Both the position numbers and the translations under genes were made by a program. From assembly GCF_000003815.2 (NCBI RefSeq), contig NC_049982.1:10790175-10854174 (forward strand): a stretch of DNA of 64,000 nt, given 5' to 3'. The DNA is from Branchiostoma floridae (lineage: Eukaryota > Chordata > Leptocardii > Amphioxiformes > Branchiostomatidae). Below are positions 35,168-46,743 of the stretch, one piece after another (position 1 is the stretch's first letter; every line of letters begins with the position of its first letter). The notes below the pieces were generated by a model. It saw only the letters and a program-made list of their open reading frames with translations. It had not been told where the DNA came from and did no database searches.

Positions 35168-38100
35168 ATGGCGTCCCGACCTGGAGCAGAGATGCCTTCT
35201 GTCGCACCTAAATACACCGTCCCCCCAGCTCAAGTGGTTGTCATGGCAACGGACAACACAGAAACCACGCCCTGCTGTTGTTGCTGTGACGACGGCTGTG
35301 AAGAGGAGAACGAGGAGCGCGGGAACTGGTCCTGTAACTTTGAGTCCATCCTGGCGAGCATCAGCTACGCTATCGGGCCGGGGTATCTGTGGGTGATGCC
35401 CTACGTGATTTCCGGAAATGGAGGGGGTACGTATGGGTATTATATACATGGATGAGACATATTCAATCATTGTTAAGTATTCTTCCTGTGTGTTCATTAA
35501 AGGTTAGCCATCCAGGCATTCAGGTACGCCCTAAAGCAATACTGAAGCAAACAGATATGAGGCAGCATCCACTACCGTTCAGTGTCACTTACGAAAGGTG
35601 GTGGATGCTACCTGAAATGTACCGTTTCCAAAATCACATCTTGTTGCTTCATTGACTGCTTTTTGACTACTCTTATTCTTCCAGTATTTTTGGTAATAAA
35701 AGCTATCTGGGATTCTCAAGATTAGAAACACATGCTGCCACAATATGGCTACTGTAATAAAGATACATTCTGTCTAACGATACACCCCTGCCACCCGACC
35801 GACCGAGTATCAGTGACAGACAGAATCCTTCCTCTACTAAAGACTATATCTAATTTTCCTTGCACGCGGGAAACCATTGTAATTAGCTAAAACGTGTCTA
35901 CCTCACATCACCAGGTGCATTCCTGGCCACGTACCTGGTCTTGCAGATGTTCATCAGCTTCCCCATTGTCTACCTGGAGATGGCGCTGGGACAGTACACG
36001 TCACAGGGACCTATCCGTGCATGGAGAGGGGTGCCCTTACTGCAGGGTAAGTCACATAGACTAATCTATGCATGTAGAGGGGTGCCCATACTGCAGGGTA
36101 AGTCACATGGACTAATCTATGCATGGAGAGGGGTGCCCACACTGCAGGGTAAGTCACATAGACTAATCTATGCATGTAGAGGGGTGCCCATACTGCAGGG
36201 TAAGTCACATGGACTAATCTATGCATGGAGAGGAGTGCCCATACTGCAAGGTAAGTCACGTGGACTAATCCATGCACAGAGGCGGCGGCACCAAATTTCG
36301 TTTGGGGGGGGGGCGAACTTTTACTGACAGCATGTTGCGACACCAGTAGCGCCGTGGTCGCTACCCGTCGCGAGGAGAGGGGTGCCCATACTGCAGGGTA
36401 AGTCACATGGATTAATCTATGCGTGGAGAGGGCTGCCCATACTGCAGGGTAAGTAACAGGGACATAAACGTGCATGGAGAGGTGTACTCATTATAATACT
36501 GCAGGGTAAGTCACACACCACACTAAACCACTTTAACCGCCCGAAACCAGTGTTTCTTTTCTTTTTTTACAATGGCATAACTGTAGTTCTGATTTCCAAA
36601 GCGCAAAGGGTAGTATTTGTGTGTCATCGTAACTGTAACCTCTGGCAAAAAGATGTCGGTTACTTAAGAGTTTAGAGTCTTTAATAACCTTACAGGCATC
36701 GGTGTTGGAATGGTTGTGATGTCGGCCATCTTGTGTATCTACTACAACAGCCTGGTGGCGCAGATACTGTACTATCTGTTCTACGTCACTGGGGATTTAG
36801 ACAGAGCAACATCATGTACCAACATGTGGAACACTGCTGGATGCATCAACTCGAGTTCCTCTGCAGCAAGCGAGTACTTGAAGTAAGCAAAAGCTATGAT
36901 TGCTACAACGAATTGTTATATGTGTACTTCAAATCTAATATACATTTGCATAATTCCACCAGGTGCCGTTATACCGCCACCTCAAGAAACGTTGTTATAG
37001 AGGCCTTCTCAAGATTGTCTTCAACACGTAAATATCTGAATTGTATGACATTTAGGATATTTAACATTCGGTGTTCAAGACAATCCTGGGAAGACCTCTA
37101 TACTAACTTTTTTTAGGTGGCGGTATTATGGCACCTGGTGGAATTATGGAATTATGATAGTCGATGTTAGCTAATTGATATGAGCTTAATTAGTTTGCTT
37201 AAGTATCTGATTATACGGGAGGAGGACATAGTTAAAAAGTAAATGATTTTACCTTTACCCAATTTCTCTTCCATTTTGACATTTTTTTTCGTTCCACCAG
37301 TAATTATGTCCTCCAGCTGAGTAACGGCATCGACAACATGGGAGCTGTGCGAGGCCCCCTGGCGGGATTTCTCATCCTTGCATGGCTACTGGTAGCAGTC
37401 GCTCTCAGCTTTGGAGCCAAGTCTCTGGGGAAGGTTGTAATATATTTCAATAGTTACAATAATCAGCGGTTTCTGTTGCCATCAAAGCAATATAAGTCAT
37501 TCTGTTTTCAACTCTGTTGTTGTTGTCTCTATATCCGCTTGGTTCGTCGGATAATGGTCACATGTGCTACTCACTAAAATACACTTGAATTGTCTAAGTA
37601 TATTGCACAATTAGATATTTCTTATAACAGTAAATGTTACCATATAGTACAGGGGACATTTGGCAACAAACTGAAAATGTGCCTGATCCGTCCCTACTTT
37701 TGCAATCATTATTACATGTCTGGTGTTTCCCCGTACCTACCTTACCTACCTAGTCCCTTGACCTACAGGTCGTTGGGGGGACAAGGTGGACATGAAGATA
37801 GAGAGTTGCCTCCAGGTTCGTCTCTCCCTAGCCAGGGTTAATCTCTCCTGTAGGCTGAGGGCTACCTTGTATCATGTTGATATTATATGCCAGTTGAAAC
37901 GAGCAAAATATTTCAACAGCAAAACGTCTCTTGCACTCCTCAGGTTGCGTACGTGACAACTCTCGTTCCCATCGTCCTGATTGTCGTCATGCTCGTCCGT
38001 GCCGTGAGTTTGCCGGGAGCTTCTGACGGGCTTTTTTACTTGTTGGCGGTTGGTGTAGGGGTGAGTTGTGATTCACGGATCATAGTAGAACATACGATTC

Positions 38101-41100
38101 GTGAGATAATCACAAAGTCTTCTCCCAGAATAAAGGATCTGGAAGCGTGAGTTGTGATTCGCGGATCATAGTAGAACATAAAAGTCTTGAGATGATCACA
38201 AAGTCTTCTAGAATATGATAATGGAACTAAGTAGCGTTCTCGAGCTTATCATGACATAAAGTATGAAGATTGTATTTTTTGATGTGGCGAATAGTAATCG
38301 TAATCAGCAAGAGAAATCGTATTTTTCAGTGACCCGGTATCAAAAGTAAAGCTAAAGAAAAATGGAAACTTTTGGGATGTGTTCGATTAATTTTTAACGT
38401 AAGTAGCGGCATAAAGTATGCTTAATATCATGGTGAATTTTAAAGAAAAGCTTTAGTGCAATTACTAATTAAGTTGCGAAGTTAAGATTCCGTCTCTTTG
38501 TCAGAATACTGAACGCCTCTACCCAACGATGATAAGTAACATTGTTTTCCGACTGACCCTGGGTTATGGTGGCTACACGACACTGGCTTCTTACAACCGG
38601 TTCCACAACAACGTTCTCAGGTAAGTCTAACACGATAAAGAAGAAGATTGAATGACATACCAATCAAGTAAAATCTAACGCATGTTAAACAAATCATCGT
38701 ACGTGTATTCCAACGGGGTTTCATCACAATAAAAATACGTTATAATATAATAGTTATAATAGTCGTTGGACCAGTGTGAAAAGCTGGCCTTGGATGAAAA
38801 CTATGCGCAGAAAATTTAACATCCTTTTCCTGATCAGTCAAGTTTTATCATTAACACTTTAGATTTGTGATCAACTTATGCAATCCAGACTGGCAATGGT
38901 CTAGCGACTCAAGCCGTGTATTTTGGATGTCTATAAAACTACTGCTGTATGTTTTGTGATCTGTACCCACCGTCCAGGGATGCCATATTGGTGGTTTTCA
39001 TTGACTTCCTGGTGATGCTGTTCTGTGCACTAACGACCTTTGCGTTCGTCGGATACCTGGCGTATGTGCGTAACCTGCCGATTGGTGACGTGGCAGGTAC
39101 GAAAATCGATATCACTCTTGCACTGGAAAAAGTTTGGAATATTCACTTTCTTGTTGTATGTACATGTGTTAAACGGTTTAATGGTTAAAAAGTGCGTATG
39201 TGGTAAGCACCTTAGCCAGGACTCAAGAAGAAGTTGAACATGTACATATTGGTATACATTAGTCATTGTAGAGGGTAAGATATCACATTCTTATATCACT
39301 GTAATGGTACTTCTGTTTCATCCCCATGGCTTGTATTTAGCTTGTAAAAGGGGCTCAAATGTGTCACTGATTCATTCATCAACAGACAGTCCGCTGATTT
39401 GAGAGTTTACGGCTGCTAACAGTACGTCGCATGTACGTATCTGCAAGTTATAATTAGGTGTTGACTGTAATCTCATCGCATTCATTTCCAATGCATTTCT
39501 CAAGTTACCCATTTGTATTTGATGTATTCCAGCTGCAGGAACTACCTTCGCGTTTGTCTCCATGGTGGACGTGTTCTCCAGTCTCCCATCAGGGGCAGGC
39601 TGGGCCGGCCTGTTCTTCTTCACACTCTTCCTGATGGCTTTAGGTTCTCAGGTCGGTGTTGATTCATTTTCAGGCTACATATACAGGAATACAGTCATTA
39701 GCCTTGATGTCAGAATCATTATTCCAGGCATCTAGATCGTATCTGTATCGCGCCAGTTTTGAACACCGATCTCTTGATAGTTACCATCAGTGGGCGATAT
39801 CGATGCGGCCATTCGTCCAGAGTACATGATTCACCAGAGTGCAGAGAACGAGAAAACAGCAAATAGCTGGTCTTCAGTATATCGATGCCTCTACATTTAA
39901 TTGGTTTGTTGGTCATTTCATTTGCGCCTGTTTAGAAAATTCTAGCTAATACTCTTTCTTATTCTAAGATTGTTCTGGTTGAGACTGTCATCACTTCACT
40001 GATGGACCTGATCCCGAAGGGACTGATGAAGAACTTGCCAGGCCGGGAGTCCGGGCTGCTGAGTAAGAGGACGATGCTGCACGGTGTGATGACTGTGGCT
40101 GTCTGTTTCCTGTTCTTCATGCTGGGACTGCCGTATGTCACACAGGTGACTGGCGCTTTAGATATGATATGTTGAACCTAAATACATATTCTAGCAGGGG
40201 ATATTCCTCGCTGTGCTGTGCACAAATATCTAAATACATCAATGGATACATAGTATCACATATTTTAGAACTAGTTATGGAATTGATACGTGAAATTATC
40301 GCACTTGTATCTACTTGTTTGCTTGTCGCTGTATTTTTGTTCGGTGTCAATTAAGATTGCATGAGGCCTGTTCATTTTGGCGAGGCTATATTTTAGACAG
40401 GAATGAGGATTGTAAGAACTAAGAACTTTATTTATTTAGTTTTATTTACTTCTCAACACACAAACAAGCTGAACCCTGGCCGTTGAACAATCTGTCACTG
40501 TAGGGTGGTAATTACCTGTTGACCGTAGTGGACTCTTACAATAGCATCATCCAGCCTTTCATCTTCATCCTCCTGGAGTGTGTGGCGCTCTCCCTTCTCT
40601 ACTGTAAGTACTCAAACCCCAATGTTGGTTATACAATTATAGGAAATGGGTATCAAAGCACAGAATACCATGTGGATTAATATAGCCTCATGTTGATGTG
40701 CTATGGAGTTTCTTTTTATTACCTTCTCATGAGTTGTTTATATAGTTCCGTGTTTACGATAGTAAATTTGGACTGTTATTGTTTAGGTAGTAGTATTGTC
40801 TAGTATTGTGTAGAAGTAGAAGTTAGCTTGTATATGTTGTCCATATAGCTTTAGTTGCTATACTAGATCTGTGGTTGCTTGGGGGAAATCTTGGTCAAAA
40901 AATCTGATTTTTTTGTTAATACGAGTCAGAATGGAGCCCACTATTTGTCCCATCGATGGGAAATATCTAGATCATATGCTCATTTTTGCCGGTGCGTACC
41001 ACCGGCTTTGAATCGACAGAAGCGGTTGGTTCAACCGTTCGTTTGGATGCATGGATGGATGCATGGATGCATGGATCGGTCAATTTAGAAAACCCTTCTA

Positions 41101-42664
41101 TTCGCCTGATTGTGTAATCGAGTCAGCGTGGCCGAGTGGTCTAAGATACAGTACTTCATATAGCAGTTTGCTTCTGCAGTCGTGGATCGTGGGTTCGAAC
41201 ACCGCTTGCTACATTTTTTTTCTTTGTTGGACAAAACTCATGTACTGATTTTTTAATAGAAGAAAGACCAATTCAGTAATTAGATGTTTAAAAACTCTTT
41301 TTTCGTGTGATTTTGTTTAACATCCAGGCATTTTCCAAAATACGCACCGGCCAGCTTTTTTCAGAAGCTTTCTTGTTACCCTTCTCCCATCCAGGTACCA
41401 GCTGTAGCCGCTGCTGCCCTGCACTGAACCGCTGGATGTCGGACCTGAGCCACATGCTGCAGCACGTCTGCTGTTTCTGCTGTGCCACCATCGTGAACGG
41501 GATGACAGCAGTAGCCTGGGTGTACTACATCCCCATCGTCATGCTGGTCAGCCACTACTATAACATTGCGATAACATAACCATCGTCTCCACACTTACAA
41601 CATCAGAAATTGAGCTACACATACCTAACTATACAACTACAGCTGGACACCGACCATTTGCACACAATCTACAATCTACTGCACTCAACTAACTGCCAGC
41701 CAATATACGACAGGTTCAAATACGAAATACGCCTCCTCTGACCTCTAGCAATATCTGACATCGATTTGATATGCGGTTGTCTAAGACTGTCCTAACTCTA
41801 AGAACCAGAGAAAGAAAGTTTTCAACATGAAATATACACAACTGTTTTTCAGGTGCATCTGATGTACGTTGGCATTGCTGGTTTGTGGCCACATCAACTG
41901 TGGTATGGATCATATGTATTCCCCAGTGGGTCTCACGTGCTCGGAAACTTCATCGCGAGCGTCAGTCTGGTCATGATTCCCCTGGTGACCGTCATCAACG
42001 TCATCATTGCATTCGTGAGTCCGTATTTTCGTGTTGAGAAGGAATGAATTGTATCCACCAAATAAAGCAGATTATTCTACAGGAGAAACATATTCCAACA
42101 AGTACATGCAGTGATGCACTTTTTAGTTTTCAGTTGACGTGGAAACTCATAACCATGATTACCAGATTAAAATTCCTCAGGATCGAAGTTATTAGATCTG
42201 GTGAGCAGGCTACGAGTGTCCACGTCAACTGTCAAAATTTACAGATGTCTGTCAATTCTGGCTAAAAGCATCATGTGCAGTGTCTTTAAACTAGTGTCTA
42301 CCAGACTCCAGGTCGCTGGTGGAACAAATAGAGGAGTAAGCCGGCCAAAGAAGTACATTCGGCTAGGGAACAGTTTGATGTAATAACTTATCATGTTTTT
42401 TCAAAAGATCTTACGTGTGAAATTTGCGTGCAGTTACACTGGAATAATTGTACAACTTTACTACAGGTAAGAGGCCAGCCTAGGACCATCCTCAGCCCCA
42501 CTGACTGGGGTCCTTACCTCAACAAGCACAGGAGGGTTGCTACCGTGGATACACAACCACTCCAACCCGTACAACCACCCCAACCCATACAACCACTCCA
42601 GCCCGTACAACCACAGGGACAACCATGGCCGCAGGGGCCGATAGTGGACGACACCAGGATGTGA
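35168..42664 (+). CDS. Divergent SLC6 transporter, copy B
   Basis: Exons: 35168-35426, 35915-36046, 36696-36882, 37301-37433, 37944-38060, 38505-38620, 38978-39096, 39533-39651, 39969-40145, 40504-40603, 41395-41546, 41853-42014, 42467-42664. All phases agree and give 656 residues with no internal stop. The order of motifs is as in copy A: a [11 protein letters not shown] cluster in the cytosolic N terminus, [13 protein letters not shown] (TM1), [13 protein letters not shown] (TM2), an EL2 disulphide pair and NSS glycosylation site, [19 protein letters not shown] (TM6), [11 protein letters not shown] and HVCCFCC before TM11, and a Pro/Gln-rich tail ending PIVDDTRM. The twelve introns match introns of A; only the EL2 intron of A is missing. 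The same Na1 and gate residues are lost as in A. Substrate unknown. Confidence 0.87.
35559..35614 (+). other. Strong intronic hairpin in intron 1 of copy B
   Basis: AGGCAGCATCCACTACC pairs with GGTGGTGGATGCTACCT over 17 positions, with one C-A mismatch and one G-T pair, around a loop of about 20 bases. The same hairpin is unchanged in copy C at 52551-52604. It may be a MITE remnant or a structured RNA, for example a microRNA-like hairpin. Nothing else supports a specific role. Confidence 0.5.
35997..36510 (+). repeat. 51-bp exon-end/splice-donor minisatellite of copy B
   Basis: Donor GTs at 36047, 36098, 36149, 36200 and 36251 are spaced exactly 51 bases and share one open frame. A foreign-looking stretch (36281-36372, with a G10 run) then interrupts the array and brings a stop ending at 36327. 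Further units have donors at 36398, 36449 and 36506. The steps across the interruption (147) and to the last unit (57) are still multiples of three. Confidence 0.92.
36949..37148. mobile_element. Foldback MITE, family 1, in the copy B intron before exon 4
   Basis: A 200-base inverted repeat with ends CATAATTCCACCAGGTGCC and GGCACCTGGTGGAATTATG. Its arms pair through most of the element. It sits in the same intron as the copy A element at 23646-23840, but its sequence matches that element in reverse complement. Confidence 0.85.
38061..38210 (+). repeat. 86-bp tandem duplication that repeats the intron 5 splice donor of copy B
   Basis: The sequence starting with GTGAGTTGTGATTC at 38061 recurs at 38147, and both copies run on through AAGTCTTCT. 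Both copies carry a GTGAGT donor. The period of 86 is not a multiple of three. Reading through to the second donor meets a stop at the TGA inside that donor, so only the first fits the protein. Confidence 0.8.
41043..41080. repeat. GGATGCAT-type microsatellite
   Basis: Interrupted repeats of TGGATGCA and TGGA, about 38 bases, in an intron of copy B just upstream of the tRNA-like sequence. Confidence 0.7.
41122..41211 (+). tRNA. Class II tRNA-like sequence (Leu/Ser type), probably a pseudogene
   Basis: GTCAGCGTGGCCGAGTGGTC matches the start and A box of tRNA-Leu. GGTTCGAAC is a perfect B box, and a T8 run (Pol III terminator) follows at 41213-41220. The acceptor and T stems pair poorly and no clean anticodon arm is visible. 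It is more likely a decayed tRNA gene or a SINE head than an active tRNA. It lies inside an intron of copy B. Confidence 0.4.
42132..42234. mobile_element. Foldback MITE in the last intron of copy B (shared with copy C)
   Basis: The ends CAGTTGACGTGGAAACTCAT and GAGTGTCCACGTCAACTG are inverted copies around a core of about 60 bases. The matching element in copy C spans about 61501-61616, so the insertion probably predates the B/C duplication. Confidence 0.65.
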
Positions 42665-43575
42665 CCTCGTCATGAATTACACAAATGTTATGGTCTGAGA
42701 GAGGGTCACAGTTGGGGTGTCAGTTTCGCAACGCAGGTTTCCTCAGACAATGATAAAACACTGGCCAGGATCATGAAAGTACAAGAAAATGTTTCAATTT
42801 ACCTGTAACGTTGACCTCATGGTTCAGCAATAGCTGTACCATGTCGGACGGTCATAACCACTATGACGATGAGAGTAGCTACATGAATAGTATGGTGACG
42901 TATCACCCGAAACAACTGTAACATAGATACCGTTAGTATAAACGCTACTTGTAATTGTGATACGAAGTTACACCATGTATCTGTAGTAAGTAGCATCAGG
43001 AGGATAGAGAGAAAAAGTATGTCTTTACCAGCTATGTATATAGCATCAGTTAGGCTAAATTCATCATATTTGTTTTTTTTATCCCATTTGAAGGCTATAT
43101 ATATATACATGTAGTATGTTCCCATATTATAGAATATCATTGATTCTTACTGCTGTGACGTTCATGGTTATTGCAGCAAGGAACTGAGTGCTCAAAAGTG
43201 GGACAACCCTTCATATTGTACGAGCACGCTACATTTAGGGTGTGAAAATCATAACCAAGGTTGGGATTATTTAGTGCGTGCAGACAGCCAAATGTGTATA
43301 GCCCATGGGGAGAAACACCAGGTCTTCTAAAACAATGCATGGTCTGTAACTTTTCCTCCGCATGATAAACGCCGTGAGAGCATACTTATCGTACGCTAGG
43401 ATCTTTCTCTTTATAATTATAGTGCCCTAACTAGATAACATGTCGGAAAAATTGCCATAAATCGACAAAAGTATACAAATGAATTATAGTAAAGGCACTA
43501 TGTTTGTCCCACCGCTTGCTTGTTGTGGTTGAACAAAACAATGTTTTGTGGTCAATTCCACCAACACTGAGCGGC
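42665..43575. other. 3' flank of transporter copy B
   Basis: No gene is recognised. The first 120 bases resemble the 3' flank of copy C (about 62240-62360). 43175-43255 resembles 32710-32795 behind copy A. No clear poly(A) signal could be chosen. Confidence 0.4.
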
Positions 43576-43802
43576 ATGTGAAATTCACATGACAAATGCT
43601 TTATTGCGCAACGATCGTACACGGTACAATGTATGGCAAAAAAAAAGAAGAAGAAACAAACTTATCATCCTTATTACTAAAACAAGTATCAACCTTATTA
43701 CTTATGCAGATTATGAATATAGAATAAAATAATTGGCATCCTAATTTCTAGAACAATAAGAGCTAGCCTAAATCATTGATATTGTATTACAATCGAGTGG
43801 GG

Positions 43803-44987
43803 CTAATTATGAGTTTCGGCATTTTTTCTTATGACAAAGCAGTCTTTTATATATTTGCCTATTTTAGCATTGTGGGAGTTATTACATCTGAATATATAAT
43901 CAAATCTGTCTGTATCATTGAGTCTCTTAAAATCTGTTGTATTTGATTCGAGGAATGTGAATAACTCATTACGTGAAACATTGTACCTACTGCACATCAT
44001 GACAAAGTGAAATTCATCTTCAATTTGCTTTGGACAGAATGGGCAAAACCTTTGGTCAGGCGCTACATTATGATACCTGCCTGTTTCTATGTTCAATTTA
44101 TGACTGCTGATTCTTAACTGGGTTATCGCTTTACGAATTTCAAAGTTATATATATCATAAAGGTATGTCTCTTGTTCATAACACTTTTTCGATTTGTTAA
44201 GAAAAGACAGTTTTGAATTGCTTTTTATGCGAGCAAACCACTCCTGTATAAATGTATCTTGTAGACGGTAGCGAAGTTGGTCGGCAATGTAATCTAGTTT
44301 ATACAACTCAGGTTTCACCCATATATGTCCAAAGCCATGGTAATTGAGAATGTCTTTAACATGATTAATCCAGTCATGATCACCAGTAAATACAGTATTG
44401 TATGCATCGCGAAGCAGAGAGTCCTCATGTAAGTTTACCAAACGGTGCCAGTATTTAATGAGCTGAATTTTAGCAGATATCATAATAGGAAAAGTTCCTA
44501 ATTCTCCTCGCACGCCGTCATTAGATGATTTGGAGTGGATTCCAAGTAGAAATTTTTGAAAGCGTATATCAATTATGTCAAATTCCGGTATGACTGTTGG
44601 GAGGCGTGTGTTATCAATAGAAAAGTCATCCTTTTCTGGATTAAGTCCAGACGCATATTTCAGAAACATGTCTTTATCTGAACTTCTTTCAAAATTAATG
44701 ACATAGGTATGAGTCAGATCAGTACAAGTGCTCTTTCGAATAAAAACTGGAATGCTATCCTCAATCTGAACTTTCTTCAACATAAGGGAGAAAATATACT
44801 TTGAAGAAGACATAGGGATGTTTTTTGAAACATTAAGTTTCAGTGTTTTGGAGGCATGGTCAAAGCATGTTAACTCAGATCCATACAAAAGGATAGGTTT
44901 AACAAATTTGTCAAAAAGGCTTTTACCTAACTTTATTGAAATATTTTCCGATGTTAAAAGTGATTTTAATTTGAATATAGCTCTCAT
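43803..44987 (-). pseudogene. LINE C-terminal fragment (thumb/connection and zinc-finger-like region)
   Basis: A 394-codon frame begins with the region that normally follows the reverse-transcriptase domain (KPILLYGSELTC). It ends in a Cys/His motif (FCPFCPKQIEDEFHFVMMC) typical of LINE C termini. It belongs to the same element as the frame at 45233-46702, which lies in another reading frame upstream in the transcript. Confidence 0.8.
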
Positions 44988-45232
44988 AGCTTTGGTTTTT
45001 AGAAACTTTCTGGCCGTTTAAAGTTACCTGAGGACGTAAGAGGTATACCAAGGTAGGTGTAACTGTCTGTAACGTCTATTACATTATTATAAATATAAAA
45101 TTCTTTTGACATCTTCTTTGTAGCACCTTTAGAGAAAATAATAATTTTTGTTTTAGACACATTGACAGAAAGTTTCCAAGTATTACAATATGTTTCCAGA
45201 GTATTGATGCACTGTTGGAGTCCATGCTTAGA

Positions 45233-46702
45233 TTATGAAATCAAAGCAAGATCGTCTGCCCAAGACAAACAATTGATGGATTTAGAAGTTAAATTAGCGG
45301 CATCACATTTGTCACGATCAAAGCATTGCGGCAAGTCATTAATAAATAGGTTGAATAACATGGGACTAAGGTTACAACCTTGTCTTACACCACATGTGGA
45401 AACAAAGGAATCGGATAAGCCATTCTCTACTCTAACTGCGTAATTAACATTTGAATACATAGATCTCAATACATTGAAAAAGTTCCCATTGATGCCATAA
45501 TCTAATAATTTATAGAATAACCCATCGCGCCATACACTATCAAAAGCCTTTTTCATGTCAACAAAACAAACAAACAATTTACCTTTCTTTTTGCGTGTAT
45601 ATTTATCAATAAGGGATTTTAGAATAAAAGCGTTGTCGGCGGTTCGGCACTTCTTTCTAAAGCCAAATTGTGTGTTGGCTAATAGATTATTGTTTTCTAC
45701 AAAGTTTTGTAACCTAGTATTTAATAAAAGTGTAAACAATTTTGACAGACAACTGGAGAGAGCTATTCCTCTGTAATTATCAACGTTGGACTTATCACCA
45801 GATTTAAAGATTGGAGTAAGAATGCTAGTGTTCCAATTAGGCGGAAATGTGCCTTCAGTAAGGATAGTGTTGAAAAGATTAACCAATGACAGGCAAAACT
45901 GCTTAGAATTTGATCCATGTTTAAGCATGTTGTTTGAAATAGAATCTATGCCACAGGCTTTTCCAGTTTTTAATTGTTTTATACCAACTAATATCTCTTT
46001 TGCTGTAAAGGGAACGTCTAGCAAAGTGGATGAATTTTTATTAGGCTGTTCTAACCGTTCTAACCGTTCATTGATTATAGTTTCGAAATCTGTGTTGAAG
46101 TGTTTGTTCTTTGTTAGGTCATTCAATCCTTTGAAATGTTCTGTCCATTCATTATTGTTGATATTAGGGTCTGTAGAATTTTTTTTTGTTTTCCCGTTAA
46201 CTTCGTTGTCGAGAAAGTTTAATAGAGACCAAAATTCTTTTGGATTCTTTTCATTCATATGCTCTAATTTGGACAAAATATCAGCCTTATATTTACGTTT
46301 ACGTTGTTTGATAATTCTTTTGTATTCTTTTAGAGTTGAGAAATATTTGATCCTAATTTCCTGAATCCATGGTTTTCTTTTTAGTTCTAGCGAAAGTCTT
46401 TTCAGTCGTTGGCGCAATGACCAGCAACATTGATCAAACCAAACATTATTCTTTTTTACTTGTGTAGATTTCTTAACTCGTTTTCTATGTCTCACTTTTA
46501 GGGCCTTTTTTGAAATATCTAATAGAATGCATGACAGCAATGTTTTAACATTATTATCATTATTCCATGGTTTGGATGTGCGAAAAGATGGGTGCAGGGG
46601 AAGCAGGGTTCTACAAACCATCCCAAAAATACAAACCTCGAACCGCCATAGGTAAATAGCAAAAGAAGGTCTAGATGAATTGAATCTTCTCGAGAAACCC
46701 AA
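45233..46702 (-). pseudogene. LINE reverse transcriptase fragment, interrupted
   Basis: The 489-codon frame contains reverse-transcriptase blocks: GKACGIDSISNNML, PIFKSGDKSNVDNYRGIAL, QFGFRKKCRTADNAF, FVDMKKAFDSVWRDGL, GVRQGCNLSPMLFNLFINDL and the catalytic WADDLALIS. A stop codon follows the catalytic block directly. Homologous sequence goes on after it, and a frame change near 45015 separates it from the C-terminal part. The copy is therefore dead. Confidence 0.85.
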
Positions 46703-46743
46703 CGTTGGGAAAGGCTGTGGAAACTAGAGCTTGTCGGCCCTGA

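Larger units (their letters stand above)
43575..46720 (-). mobile_element. 5'-truncated, inactivated non-LTR retrotransposon (LINE)
   Basis: On the minus strand this holds a reverse transcriptase and a C-terminal region, but no endonuclease domain, so the 5' end is missing. The 3' end lies near 43580-43600, where the minus strand reads GCAATAAAGCATTTGTC. The other end abuts a TIR element starting at 46744. The reverse-transcriptase motifs look closest to the jockey/CR1/L2 type, but I cannot fix the clade by eye. Confidence 0.8.

Noticed and set aside
36281-36372. Insert in the copy B minisatellite as an extra exon
   Set aside because: It carries an in-frame stop and a G10 run, and no acceptor of quality is present.
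45555-46364. Plus-strand open frames of 73 and 192 codons
   Set aside because: They are shadows of the LINE reverse transcriptase on the minus strand.
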